From: Ziziphus jujuba
Lineage: Eukaryota > Streptophyta > Magnoliopsida > Rosales > Rhamnaceae
Length of the DNA stretch: 64,000 nt
NCBI RefSeq assembly: GCF_031755915.1
Contig: NC_083385.1
Location: forward strand, 16,327,001-16,391,000
Direction of reading: 5' to 3'
This document shows, piece after piece, positions 24,771-37,147 of this stretch. The position numbers and the translations under genes are program-made. The notes below the pieces were generated by a model, which was not told where the DNA came from, ran no database searches, and was given only the letters and a program-made list of their open reading frames with translations. The first letter of the stretch is position 1. Each line of letters begins with the position of its first letter.

Positions 24771-26194
24771 GTCACTGAAATCGGACATTTTTAAAATTTT
24801 AAAATGTCAAAATAGGTTTTTGAAATTAAATAAAATTAAAAAATGACAAAAAAGTAAGTTATCCTAAACATCTAACTGTAATTTAAACATTGCAAATAAT
24901 CCAGCCTACTAATCCTTAATTTTCACAAGTTGAAGGCATTCTCAATGCAGCCCTATCATATATATATATATATATATATAATGTATATTTCTTTAACAAG
25001 TGATAACTCCAACATTTCCAAAGAGGCTAATGCTGTTTAAATAAATACCCTTATCCAATTCTGATATAGTAAGACAACATTGCCATGTCATTTAAATAAT
25101 GTTACAACATTTAAATATATTTTTATTTTGTTATTTAAAACCTAAATGGAAATGTAACAGTTTGTCATATTTGCATAAAATCTATGGTAATTTTTTTTTT
25201 TTAATCATTACAATAATCTATAATCTAAATAAAAAGGGACGTGTTTCAAACTTATAATCTTTAAGCATGTGAGTGTAAGGGACATATTAACTGGGCTAAT
25301 CTCATTTATAGAAGCTAACATAGGGACCAGGATAGGCTCAAGCCCGCCAACTCCAATTAAAAAATATGTATTAATATTAATATTAAATTAAAATAGCAAA
25401 AGAGGGGGAAAAAAAAATGAGTGCGAAAAATAAGAGGAAGGAAAAAAGGTATATTGAAAAAATCAATATCTTTGTAATTTACATGGTAATATTTTTAATT
25501 TTTCATCTTAAGTTTAAGAAAAAAAAGTTTGAAGTGACTTATTTGAAGAAAAAAATAAAAACGTGGAGAGTAAAGATTATGAACTTTTATCCTTTTTTTT
25601 TTAATTAAAATAAGTTTCATATTAAAATTTATAATTTTTAGTTGCATTTACTACTTAAATGTTGAAATTTAAGGTTAAATGATGACTTATAAGATATTTG
25701 TTTTTGCATATATGTATGATTTAGTTAATATTTTATTACTACAATAAATATAAAATCCAAAGTTAATTTGAGTGTTACAATTTGGTATTTTCTTGTTATA
25801 CTTAGTTTGTATTAGCTTTTTCTTTTTATGCCTTTTATTTTTTAAAATTAATGTATTATAATAATATATATTGATCGGGAAGACTCGTTATCTTCTTCTA
25901 ACTAAATTTAGTTTTTTTATTTTTTTTATTTATATATATATATATATATATATAATATGCAAGCCATCCCTAATATCGAATCATTGTTACTTCCCGGCAG
26001 TTGTTATGAAAGATTAAATGAATATTTTTTAAATTTGATCGATAGTCTTTTTTTTTTTTAATATAGCAATCAATATGGATGACATGACAATTAAAAAAAA
26101 TATCATTATCATAAAATGTTCATGGCATCCTTACTATATAAAAATTTTTATTATCTCATTGATAATATATATTTTTTTAAAGAAAAAAATCATT

Positions 26195-27064
26195 GATCTC
26201 CCTCAAGTTTGCTAAAATATCCTTAATCCCTTTAAAGTTTCAAATTCATCATTCACCACCCTAACCATTATTTACTTACATTTTATTTAACATATAAAGG
26301 AGCAATTTGATAAATACTTTTTATATTTGATAAAATAATAATAATAATAATAATAATAAATTGTAAAGGGTGAATTTAGAATGGAGTGGTTAAGTTTGGT
26401 TGTTATGCAAGTTTTGCTTTCTTTGCAACAACTTGACAACAACTTTCTAAATACTATAATGAAAAATAAAATAAAAAATTGATTAATAAAAATTACAAGT
26501 TTGTTTGCTAAGAAGGAAATAATATTTTATAGTGGGATGGTTGCAATTTTTCACATGTGATAGAGATATATCTAAACCGTTTATTGGATAAGTTGAAATC
26601 CAATAACTGGATATTTTTCCACATCTTTAAACCGCACCCATTATAGTCACATTAGTCCTGATTATAGAATTTCTCTCTCTCTCTACATATATGTATATAT
26701 ACAAAAGAATTCCAAAGAATTAATCTTAGTTCAAATTAGCACTTAATAAAAATTCTTTATGGAATAAATTCTTTATTTGGTGTTTTTGATTTTATATCAA
26801 TGAATAATAAAATTTTCAAAATTGCTAGACATCGTAATTTTCATGTAAGGTAATATATATCATAATACATGATACACATTAGCAAAAAAATGGTAAAAAG
26901 ATAAATTATTAAATCAATATTAATTTTAATCTACAATAGAGCAAAATAAACTTTTAGTAATTTAAATCAGTTAAAGTATGAAGTTTGTTAATACTTGAGG
27001 GGTTAATAATAAATTAGAAAACTTTGAGGAAGTGAATGATGTTTTATTAAATTTGGAGAGAATC
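26195..27064. mobile_element. Possible MITE or decayed inverted-repeat element
   Basis: A 46-bp arm at 26195-26240 (GATCTCCCTCAAGTTTGC ... TTTAAAGTTT) matches the reverse complement of 27018-27064 at about 30 of 46 positions by hand count. The interior is AT-rich and has (ATA)n at 26332-26359. In DNA this AT-rich the match is only suggestive. Confidence 0.25.
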
Positions 27065-30000
27065 AACGAAAATTTTCTTCTTCTTTTTTGTTTAATGAGA
27101 ATTAATAATTTACACTTTTTTTTATTTTTTTATCATAATTGATAATTTACACTTATTAGTAATCCATATTACATTCCATACGAAAATTCAACCTTTGTGT
27201 GGTAAACACTCTTTCATTACTTTTATAAAGTGCGAAAAAGAAAATACTGGCGAGAAAATTTTACATAATAAATGAATATTTATGTCAGTTTGGATTCGGT
27301 GTTCGCCATGTCATGTCTGTCATCCACATCGACTGCAGCGACCTTTTGGGCCTCTATCAAGAAGGTCAACTCTTAACGACTTTCATATTCAGCATCCAAT
27401 AATTTAACAAATATAATATATATATATATATATACTTACAATTATATTCACATTATTTGACAGCCAGTAGTAATAAGAAAAAGAAGAAAATAAATAAATA
27501 ATAAATAAAAACACGATGCCCATATGTCAATCCCTTATAATGATGTACAATGTCACATTCACAGAACTTTCAACCAAAAACTTTGTTTTGTAGGGTTCTT
27601 GTGGAAAGTGGAAACCAGACTTTTTCATAATAATAATTTCAGCCAAGTTTTTTTTTTTTTTTAAATTAATATTTTATTTATTTTCATTAACTAATTCAAT
27701 AGAATGTGTTAAGGACATAGTTTATAACAAAGCTATAAAATGATGACTCGTTTTGTTGTTTTCTTCGAAAGAAAGAAAAAAAGAAAAATTGTGTTGATAA
27801 TAGATAGAAGTAGAAACAAAGATGTGATTGATTAAGAAAGTGCAAACAAAATTGAAAACAAACAATTTTGTGTCTACATCGATAATAAATCCATTATTAA
27901 ATATGAAATTGCTGTGTGTCTGATCATTAGATTTAATCATAGAGTTAATTTTCTTATCCAATAAGAAATAATGATAGATGGGATTGACATATACAAACAC
28001 TAATAATATACAACTATGTTTAGAGTGAAATATGTGTAAGATATAAAAGGAAAAGATACTTTAAAATTTATTTTAGCAATTAACCATTCATCACGGTACA
28101 TAGTTGGTAGGTGATCGATACAATACATAATGCAGCATTTTACACGACCATTATTGGTTTAGTTTTTGTTTAGATATCTTTTAACTTTTATAAAATAAAA
28201 ACCTGTATATATGGATAAATGGAGTATTTGTATGAGTTGCATCACCATATGATCTGCTATAGTAGTTTGATTATATCTAGCAATGGTGAATGTTATATTT
28301 TTACAAGGAGAATAAAGTGATAGCATTTTTTGATTTAGTGTTATTATTATTTGTCATTAATGGGATCATTGCTAGACATTATTTAATTATGTATTAATTT
28401 TTTATTCAAAATTTGAATGTGGATAAGTAAACTTTTTTAATAGCTGTTTAAATTATTTGGTATACATATGGATCTCACCCCTGGCAATTTATAAATTATA
28501 TTTCAAAAATGACATTTGGCTTTTGGGGGATTTTCTTTTGTTTTGTATATTACATGTAAGAATTATGGTTGTATAGGAGCTTCGGTTACTTTCTGGTTCA
28601 CGCATATGAAGAAAGGTGGTTCTCAGGTCACATGATAGTTTTAAATTTGCAAGACAATAAGAGGAACCAAATCCCCAAAAAAATAAATAAATAAATAAGT
28701 AAAAGTAAGAAAATGAATATGTGCAAAAATGAAAACAGGGCAAAGGAATTCCTAAAGGCTGAAATAGTGACCAGTCTGATGGATGTCATTTTAGCGAGGA
28801 TTTTCCAATACCCCACAAAAAAACCCAGTAGTACCCCAAACAAAATAACAAGAAGATAAAAGGACCAGACATCCAGAAAACAAGCAAAAACAAAGGAATA
28901 TTTGCCCAAGCCATTATATATACTTATATTACAGGCCAAAAAACCTACAGGCCAAAAAACATATAGAATTTTTATTTGTTGCTATAGCCATTATGTATAC
29001 TTGTATTACTAGTACTACACCATGTGATTGCTTTTTGCGTCTTCTTGTGTGCTGTAATCAGCAGAAAAAAACTCTGTTTTTGTTCGTTAATTTAATGTAG
29101 AACTTTCACATTAAGCATACATTAGTTTAAGGGAAAAATAAATCAAACTTGAAATGTTAATTTATTAGTTGAGTGCCTGACAAAAAGCAAGCTTTTGTAG
29201 ATTGTATTAATTAAACATTTATAATCCATGTGATCAAGCACATTATGCACAATATTTCATGCACTTTTTCTACATAAAATAACTGGCTTTAAGTTCAAAG
29301 TAAGCATATAATTAACTAGAATATTTGTGAAATATATATGCAATACACTTTCTCCTGTGCTACTTTCTTTATTAATTGCCACATTCTATTGAGTGTGAAT
29401 AATTATGATGAAATATAACTTTTCCTATCATGATTACATGAATATTATTGTTCATTTATTTGCAGCGGAAAATAATGAATTCAATTATAGAGAATGAATT
29501 ATTAAATAATAAAAAAAAAAGAACTCCTCATCCAACATTACCACTTTAAAAAAAAAAAAAAAATCTCTAAATGCATGTTTTTGGTTTTGCTATTCCTAAT
29601 GGCAATATCATTCTTCCCTCAAATAAAAGTTTAAAGTTACCATAGGATTAAATAAATGAATATATATATATATTTTTTTTTATAAAAAATGCCTATCAAA
29701 GGACATTTAATTGGTTGAAAGTTTTTTACGCTTAATTACCACTTAAACATATGGTAAATGACTCATATGGTAAATGACTTAGGATCCTTTAATCATTAGT
29801 TTATTTATTTATTATTTATTTTTATGTTTGACTACACAAATCGAAGAAAAATATCTAAATAGGTATACAATCATTTTCATGACAAAAAATGCAAATTTTG
29901 GATGACTTAGATTCCTTTTCTTCAGTCAAATTTTGTTGCAAGCTGTCATCCTTCTTGAGTTTTATTTATGGTAAATGTCAATTATGTCATCCATATTTCA

Positions 30001-31706
30001 AGACTTGTTAGTTGGAGTAAGTTGACATACAATTAATTTAACTTTTAATGCTGTGCCAAACATGGTGAAATTTTCAAGTCTCTTTAAGGTGGTTTTAAAC
30101 CAACCTCTTATTATATCAAATACACAATGTACCATTTTATTTGCAGAAAATTATTTTTTTTAGAAAGAATTCTTCAGATAAAAAGTACAAGATTATTAGT
30201 GTTTTTGGGGGAAAAAACTGTTTAATATTTGTAATGAATCCGTACTAATGGATTATTTATTTATTTATTACAATTTTAGAGAAGAGAGATTTTCACCCTG
30301 GTGAATCGAATTTAAAATGAATTATGTTGTTTCTAAGGGTAAAAAAATTAAGTTAATTTATTTAAATGATGGGTTGTGCGTAAGAGTTGAAGATCGCCAT
30401 GCTTATAATGGTGTTAAATTTTTGTCATCTGGGACCAAAAAAATTAGGTGAAAATTTCATTAAACACGTGTATTAGGACTGATAGTGGCTTATATTATTG
30501 CAATGTGAATGTCATTGTCTAATAATGAAAGTTGAATAAATAATTTTACCTAATAACCTTAAACAACGCATTTATAACTCGTAGGGATAGGCCCTGAGGG
30601 CTTCCAAACCCCTTAAAAAATAAACAATTAATAAGTACTAATAAATTATGGAGAAAATTTCATTTATATCTTTTTAGTTTTTATTTTAATTATATGTAAA
30701 TTTCAAATGTTTGAAAATTATTATTAATTTTCAATTTCTATGTGTTAGTTTTTATTAGTTTATTTCAATTAAAATTATATTTTTATAATATTATTCAATA
30801 TATACATGAGTACGTTTCGATAGTTGTAAAAAATAAAAAGAAATTAATAATGATCTTCAAAATATGCGTTCTGATTAAATTTAAAACTAAAAAGTTTTAA
30901 AGGACATTTATCCTAAATTACATTTAACTTTTTAATTTTATATTGGATGTGATAGTTTATAATTTTTTTTAAGATAATTGAGTAGAAAAGGTTAAGATTA
31001 GTATATTACCAAGGGAATAAGATCTTATATATTATTTTTATTTCCAACTATTTGATATGATATCACCTAATTTTTTATATAACTTAACTCTCTCAACCAA
31101 CTGTTTCATGGTTGCATAAAAGTTCAGAATATTGTTTTGGCAGCTTTTATTTGTTTTGGGTAAAATTTGGCAGTTTGATACGTAAGGATTGAAAATGTAA
31201 TTGTCGACGACCAATGGACTACGTGGCAATCATCTACAATTAATGCTTCGGATGATACACATCCAACGGTGTACAAAAGTCAGAATGACGTACCTCTCTA
31301 ATCCACACCGACACCTCTATTTTAGTTTTTTTTTTTTTTTTGACACAAAAAATAAAAAAAATTCACTGAAAACCAAATGCCCCACAAAATCCCGTGCCAA
31401 TTTGCCACCTCCCAAAAAAACCCAACCCAACTCTCTCTCTCTCTCCTTCGCCCTCACTGTAACTAAAATGATCAAAAACGAGCACCCAAAAAAAAGCGAA
31501 ATAAAAAAAAAAAAATTGAAATAAGAAAATCGCTGTATTACTGTGACGCCACCATTAACCAGGCCACAGGTTGTATAGTATAACCAGAAAAAGTCCACAC
31601 CCTTCTTTCTCTCTCTTTCCTCTTCTCTTCTTTCTTTTTTATTTTCTCAAACTCTGAGAAAAAAAAAGAAAAAGAAAAGCTTTAAAAGCGTGGGCACTTT
31701 TTCCGA

Positions 31707-31744
31707 TGAACGCCAGGGACTGTAATTACCGGTCGGAGAACTGA
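31707..31744 (+). other. Upstream ORF in the SCAI leader (12 codons; ATG begins at 31706)
   Basis: In the presumed 5' UTR of the SCAI-like gene, ATG at 31706 opens a 12-codon frame closed by TGA at 31742-31744, 42 bp before the main ATG. It could lower translation of the main frame if the transcript starts upstream of it. The pyrimidine-rich tract at 31599-31640 suggests it does. Confidence 0.4.
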
Positions 31745-31786
31745 CGCTTTTTATTTTTATTTTTAATTTTTTTGATTTTTTCCGGC

Positions 31787-34700
31787 ATGTCCGACAACGA
31801 CGTTGTTTCGAGGACTTTCCGAGCTCTGGTAGAGAGCGCGGACCGGAAGTTCGCTAGGGTTCGCGACGTTCCGGCCTACGGACGAGTCCAGAACCAGCAC
31901 TACTTTCACAAGGTGTTCAAGGCCTATATGAGACTTTGGAAGTACCAGCAGGAGAACCGTGGCAAGCTCGTCGAGTCCGGGCTTAACCGTTGGGAAATCG
32001 GCGAGATCGCTAGCCGGATCGGCCAGCTTTACTTCGGTCAGTACATGAGGACCAGCGAAGCAAGGTTTTTGGTGGAGGCTTATGTTTTCTACGAGGCGAT
32101 TCTTTATAGAAGGTACTTTGAGGGATTCAAAGGTCCCGGTAAGGATGTGGGGGTCAGGTTCAAGGAATTAAGGTTTTACGCCAGGTTTCTGCTCGTCTCC
32201 TTGATTTTAAACCGGACCGAAATGGTTAAGCTTCTTGCCGACCGGTTCAAATCTCTGGTTGATGACAGCAAAGTGAATTTCCGGGTATATATATATATAT
32301 ATATATATTTATTTTATTTTTGCTGAATATTGAAGGCTTTTTTAACTTAATTTAGCTGAAATTGTTTAGCAATTTCAATTTCCTTTGGAATTCGAATGAA
32401 AAACAATGGAAAAGATGTGGGAAATCCATACTTGTATTTCTCTGTTCCCAACTACTCTGATCAATCAGACTGCGTTAAAAATTTGCAGTGTTGACTCGAC
32501 CTTGATTCATCAAAAGTCGTTACTTCTGACACGCTTTTGGTAGCTTCTGATTTTGATAATGGTTTTTGCTAGGTTCTGACCGCAGATTTGGGTCCGGTCA
32601 ATAAATTTTATTGATTTTAGGTATGGCCTGAAACTATTTAGTCGATTGCTTGTCAGATGCGGGGTCAATCAAATTTTGTTTTGCCCTTCTGTTTTATAAT
32701 TGACAAAAGAGGAAGTTGCAGATTTCAATTAATGAATCTGGTGGGTCCCATTGACGAAGGTGGTTTGTGGAATACACATCATTAGGATCAAAGTTCAGGG
32801 TAGAAAGATAAAATGTCCAATCTAAGCTTACGTAATGTTTAAGTTGTCCAGTCGGATCGAAAATTCCATCTAGTTTCTGATGTTTTTAAAGTACAGTTCT
32901 GAATTCAGATGTGAATTTATGCAGAATTTATGGCTTGTAGTTTTAGTTCTTATAAGAACATATAATTTTCTAGAAATGTGAAAATGGTTCTCCAAAACAG
33001 ATGAGAGATTGATTAGATTATAGTCTAAACTGTTTGAAGATTGATTTTGCTGGAAGGTCTAAGAAAGTGAAGTGAAAATCGATCAAATGAGAGCAGCCAA
33101 AGAAGTATAACTGGTATCTTTGTATAAAGTTTGGTTTATGGCCCCCAAAACTCATGGCTTAAATAGTGAAATGTGATTCATAAAAACAATTGTTTGAGCG
33201 GTGTATCATAATTCATAGAACCGTTTGCTAGTTCATTTGCCTAGTTGGTAGGTTGACTTAAAATGGCCTAGACGGATTAGAAAATGACATTAAATAGTTT
33301 ATAACCCCCATTTTTGGAACAGGGGAAGGAGCGGAGTTGGCGAGATAGTCTCAGATTCCACTAGCAAGTCTCATTTTGCTACTGAGGTTATAATTCTTAC
33401 CAAATACATTAGATAGAAAAGAAATGAAATGGCAGTTGTTTACTCTCCGACCTTAAATGAATCATTTATGTAGTTATTGGCACTCATTCTGATCAGTTTT
33501 CTCTTCTTTTGAAGAGCTATGGAGTAGTAACACCTTTAATGTATGATTTAGATTGAATTACATTCTGTTTGGGCTTTAAGACTTAGCCTTCATGATGACA
33601 TAAATAAATTAGTTATTCAATAAGCCAATGTATTCGTGGTAATTTATTTATGATTTATATTGAATTACATTCTGTGTTGGGCTTTAAGACTTAGCCTTCA
33701 TGAGGTCAAATTTCGAGTACTACCTTTAATGTTACACTATCACTATGACATAAATAAATTAATTATTCAATAAGCCAATGTATTTGTGGTCATTTATTAA
33801 AGAATGTTTGCTTACTTCTTGGCTACTTATGGGATTTCAAGAGCTGTTCGATTAACATTACTTTGGTATTGTGAATGAGGTATGATATACATGCACTTGT
33901 CCCAAGCACATTTTATTGTCATGTAATGTGGAGGCCATTGGGCAATCTAGGCCCCTTGACATTAGAGGCATTGTCAAAAGTACTAACTAATAATTATCTT
34001 CTTTTCCTAGATTGGTGGTTAATAAATTTTATGTGTCAAAATTTCACTTATCTCTTACTAAATATGTGTGTTGTTAAATTTTCCTCTGAGTGGTCCTTCC
34101 ATACAAGTTCTGTTCTTGCTTGATTTAAGACCTTTGAAATATATCTTCTCAGGAGACAAACTTTAAAGAATGGAGGCAAGTGGTACAGGAAATTGTTCGA
34201 TTTATGAATGATGACACTGCATTTATGAATGTTAGACCATTGCGATATTGTGCAACTTTTGACTCATATCCAGCCTCCCTTCCATATGTCGCTCGTTTTC
34301 ATGCAAAGAAGGTTTTGAAATTTCAAGATGCATTGCTGACAAGCTATCACCGGAATGAGGTGAATAGTATTTCTAGTTCATATTTCTGGCTCTATTTTAA
34401 TCCATTTTGGAATACGATAACCCTGAGGAAAAAAGTTTTGTGAATTGTCATGTACTGTACATGCAGGTAAAATTTGCTGAACTAACATTGGACACGCACA
34501 GAATGCTGCAATGTTTGGAATGGGAGCCAAGTGGATCTTTTTACCAAAAGCGTCCAGCTGAAATAAAAGAAAATGGCATTTCTTATGATCATTCTGGTGC
34601 TTCTGGACTAATTGATATGAACTTGGCCGCGGACATGACTGATCCAACTTTACCTCCGAATCCAAGGAAAGCAATTCTCTATCGTCCCTCTGTGACGCAT

Positions 34701-37147
34701 TTAATAGCGGTGAGTTTGCCAATGACTTAATCTACCTTCATCAGTTTCCTGCTTCAGTTTGTTGGACTTCACTTGGATCTAATAGGCTGATGTGCCTGTT
34801 GCTCACCCTGCTTCTTTTGATTGAACAGCTCTGTAGAGACTAAAGCCTGTGCGGCTTCATGACTGTTTATGAAAAAAAATGTTTATCACCCTCAATTTGA
34901 ATATAGATAATGGCTTCACCATCCTCATTGTCTTGGCATAGTTGTACATCTGCCATTATTGTTAATTTTACTATTCCACTTAATTGGATGGTAGAAGCTC
35001 TCAATTACAATGAAAAATTAGTAGCTGAGCGCAGTTTTTATGCCTGACTTAGATATCTATTATTTCTCAGTGAGAGAATTACTTTATTATTTATCATATG
35101 TTTTTTATTTTTTATTTTTTATTTTTATCTATGGATATATATAATTTGGAAGGCTTATGTTTAATGTCATGATGCACTGGCAGGTTATGGCTACAATATG
35201 CGAGGAGCTCCCTCCAGATAGTATTATGCTAGTATACTTGTCAGCCTCAGGTCAAATTACTTTTGTTAGGTTAACAATGAAATGATCATGTAATGTCCTC
35301 TGTGATTAGTGACATTGGTGATCAACCATGCAGGGAAGGCTAGTCGCAGTAATGTTACTCAGACGGAAAGCTTAGGAGGGTCTCAGAAATTGTCAAAAAA
35401 CAAGGTTGTTTCTCTCCATGAGCAGAATAATACTCTGCCTGAATCTTGTGTAAACGACAAGGGGGAGTCGAGTGGCTATTATGACAAATATCTGTGGTTT
35501 GGACCTAGAGGAAATAACGGTATGTACCTATATTGACTAAGCATCCTTTCAACTTTTCTGTTTGGTTTATTTTAATTCATTTTTTATTGCGGACATTTAT
35601 TGGTAGAATCATATGAGTTTTTTGGTCATTGTAAGCTTCCTTGCCCTTATATTATTCCTCTTATGCTAGCTCCTTTTTGGATTTTCAGGTTTAAATAATC
35701 TGTATCCTGGAGACATAATTCCATTTACTCGTAGACCTCTTTTCTTAATCATTGATAGCGACAACAGCCATGCATTCAAGGCAGGTTTGTCAAAACTTGG
35801 GCATGACGTCTAGGCTTCATGTTTTGTTCTACAAGAGAATGTAGTTTCCAAACTAGATTTTGCATGTAAAATAAATGTATTTATGGTTTCTGGCTTTCAT
35901 TGTTTATGGATAGTGTTGATATTGTGGTTTCAACGAAGCTGTTGTAGTCCTATAGTTATATCATCGGTGGCCAACATGGAGCCTTTTGGTTCAGTTATGT
36001 CTTTGTTATGTAAAATTTGGTTTGCTTTGTGTGTTAGCCATTTGTAGGTTTCCTCCAACATGTTGTGTTCGACATGATCGCATGTTCAATTTGGGTGCAT
36101 GGGATGAGCTGCATCTGATTATTAATGGTATGTCAAGTTCCTTAAACATGAATTATGAATGACTTTCAGGTTTTACATGGAGCAGAAAGGGGAGAGAGAG
36201 CTGCTCTACTTCTTTCACCTTTGAGACCAGCAAACTTACCTGATGCCAATATTGCACAAAATGGAAGTCAGTTTACTTTTTTCTTGACTGCTCCTCTGTC
36301 AGCATTTTGCCAATTGGTTGGCCTCTCACCTCCAGATACTGAAACAGTAAGTTAATTGCGAAAATTGTTAAATACTTGCTGAAGGTTCTCTGTATTGTAA
36401 TTGGTCTAACTTGTTCACTTCTAATTGTAGGATGTTTACAGTGATGCTGAGAAGATACTCTCAACCGCCTTCTCTGAGTTGGAAGTAATTCTTTGTACAT
36501 CAAAAAGTCTGGATCTGGTTTGGGCACAAGTCTTATCGGACCCTTTTCTCCGGCGACTTATTTTGAGGTACGTATTACTCATACCGAGCAAAGTAGCAAT
36601 TGGTTTTTTCATTTGGTTGAAAAGTTTTAAGCCTATGGAGAAACCTCAAATGCCAACTATTCTTTAAACCTGGGGCAGTCCACTTCAGTTTTGACTGTAT
36701 AGCCAGTTGTTGACCTGGAAATTGTAATTTAACAACTTTTTTTGGTAAACAACCAATTCGGGTGAGTAATTAGAGTTGTAAAACTAGTAATTGACTTGTG
36801 AAATTGATTGTTCTTTGTCATGGACAAGTAAATGGTGGGGCTTACAAGGTATTCAGTCTAACTGGAAAATTTATTAAAATGATAACTTGATTCACAATTG
36901 TATATGAGTTTTGATAATTATATAATGGAGATGCTCATTTGTTGCCTTTTTTTCCAGATTCATATTCTGCAGATCAGTGCTATCATTCTTCTGTTTGTCA
37001 CAAAATAGTGACCAGTATCTCCCCTCTTGTCTGCCTCTTCTTCCCGATTCAGTATCTCCGGATTCTGAAGTTATGCAGGCTGCTGTTGTCAGGCTCGCAA
37101 AACACTTTAAAATTGCTCACCGGTTTCATTTTGGTGACATGGAATAG
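31787..37147 (+). CDS. SCAI homologue (DUF3550/UPF0682), nine coding exons
   Basis: Exons: 31787-32284, 34153-34359, 34467-34709, 35184-35250, 35334-35519, 35689-35780, 36170-36346, 36431-36567 and 36958-37147. They join in frame to 598 residues ending at TAG. The first exon carries the family's N-terminal pattern (FRALVESADRKFARVRDVPAYGR, then VFKAYMRLWKYQQ and YFGQYMRTSEARFLVEAY). Later exons hold SYHRNE, LYRPSVTHLIA and FLIIDSDNSHAFK, and the tail ends RFHFGDME. Animal SCAI is a nuclear cofactor that represses MRTF/SRF transcription and takes part in double-strand-break repair; the plant role is poorly known. All introns are GT-AG except intron 6, which must be GC-AG to keep the frame. Intron 1 (1.87 kb) opens with a (TA)n tract directly at the donor and holds a tandem duplication. 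I start at ATG 31787 because only a TTG lies upstream in frame. H3.3 follows on the same strand. Confidence 0.95.
32286..32308. repeat. (TA)n at the donor of SCAI intron 1
   Basis: The intron starts GTATATATAT directly after the last exon-1 codon, so the repeat overlaps the splice donor and its length may vary between alleles. Confidence 0.9.
33544..33800. repeat. Tandem duplication (about 110-150 bp) in SCAI intron 1
   Basis: The unit with GATTTA(G/T)ATTGAATTACATTC, GGGCTTTAAGACTTAGCC and CAATAAGCCAATGTATT appears twice. The second copy carries an extra insert of about 45 bp. Confidence 0.85.

Larger units (their letters stand above)
19728..31700. other. 12-kb AT-rich intergenic region, no supported gene
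   Basis: I see no coding exon with recognisable similarity. The region holds many (TA)n tracts (21025-21051, 21944-21976 with a (CA)n tail, 23209-23234, 24957-24981, 25932-25955, 27416-27435), trinucleotide repeats (ATT at 21717-21741, ATA at 26332-26359), short tandem duplications, inverted repeats that look like MITEs, and long A or T runs. A pyrimidine-rich leader with a TATA-like box near 20325, and a possible gene relic at 24340-24770, are listed separately. Confidence 0.6.

Noticed and set aside
28600..28640. 13-base match to miR398 (GTTCTCAGGTCAC)
   Set aside because: The flanking bases of the mature miRNA differ and there is no matching star arm within 150 bp on either side, so no hairpin.
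28628..28939. 103-codon hydrophobic minus-strand frame
   Set aside because: AT-rich strands often give Phe/Leu/Ile-rich frames; no family, no splice or promoter context, and it overlaps short direct repeats.
30650..30920. Possible third MITE (weak inverted AT-rich arms)
   Set aside because: The match is mostly A/T runs and no target-site duplication is seen.
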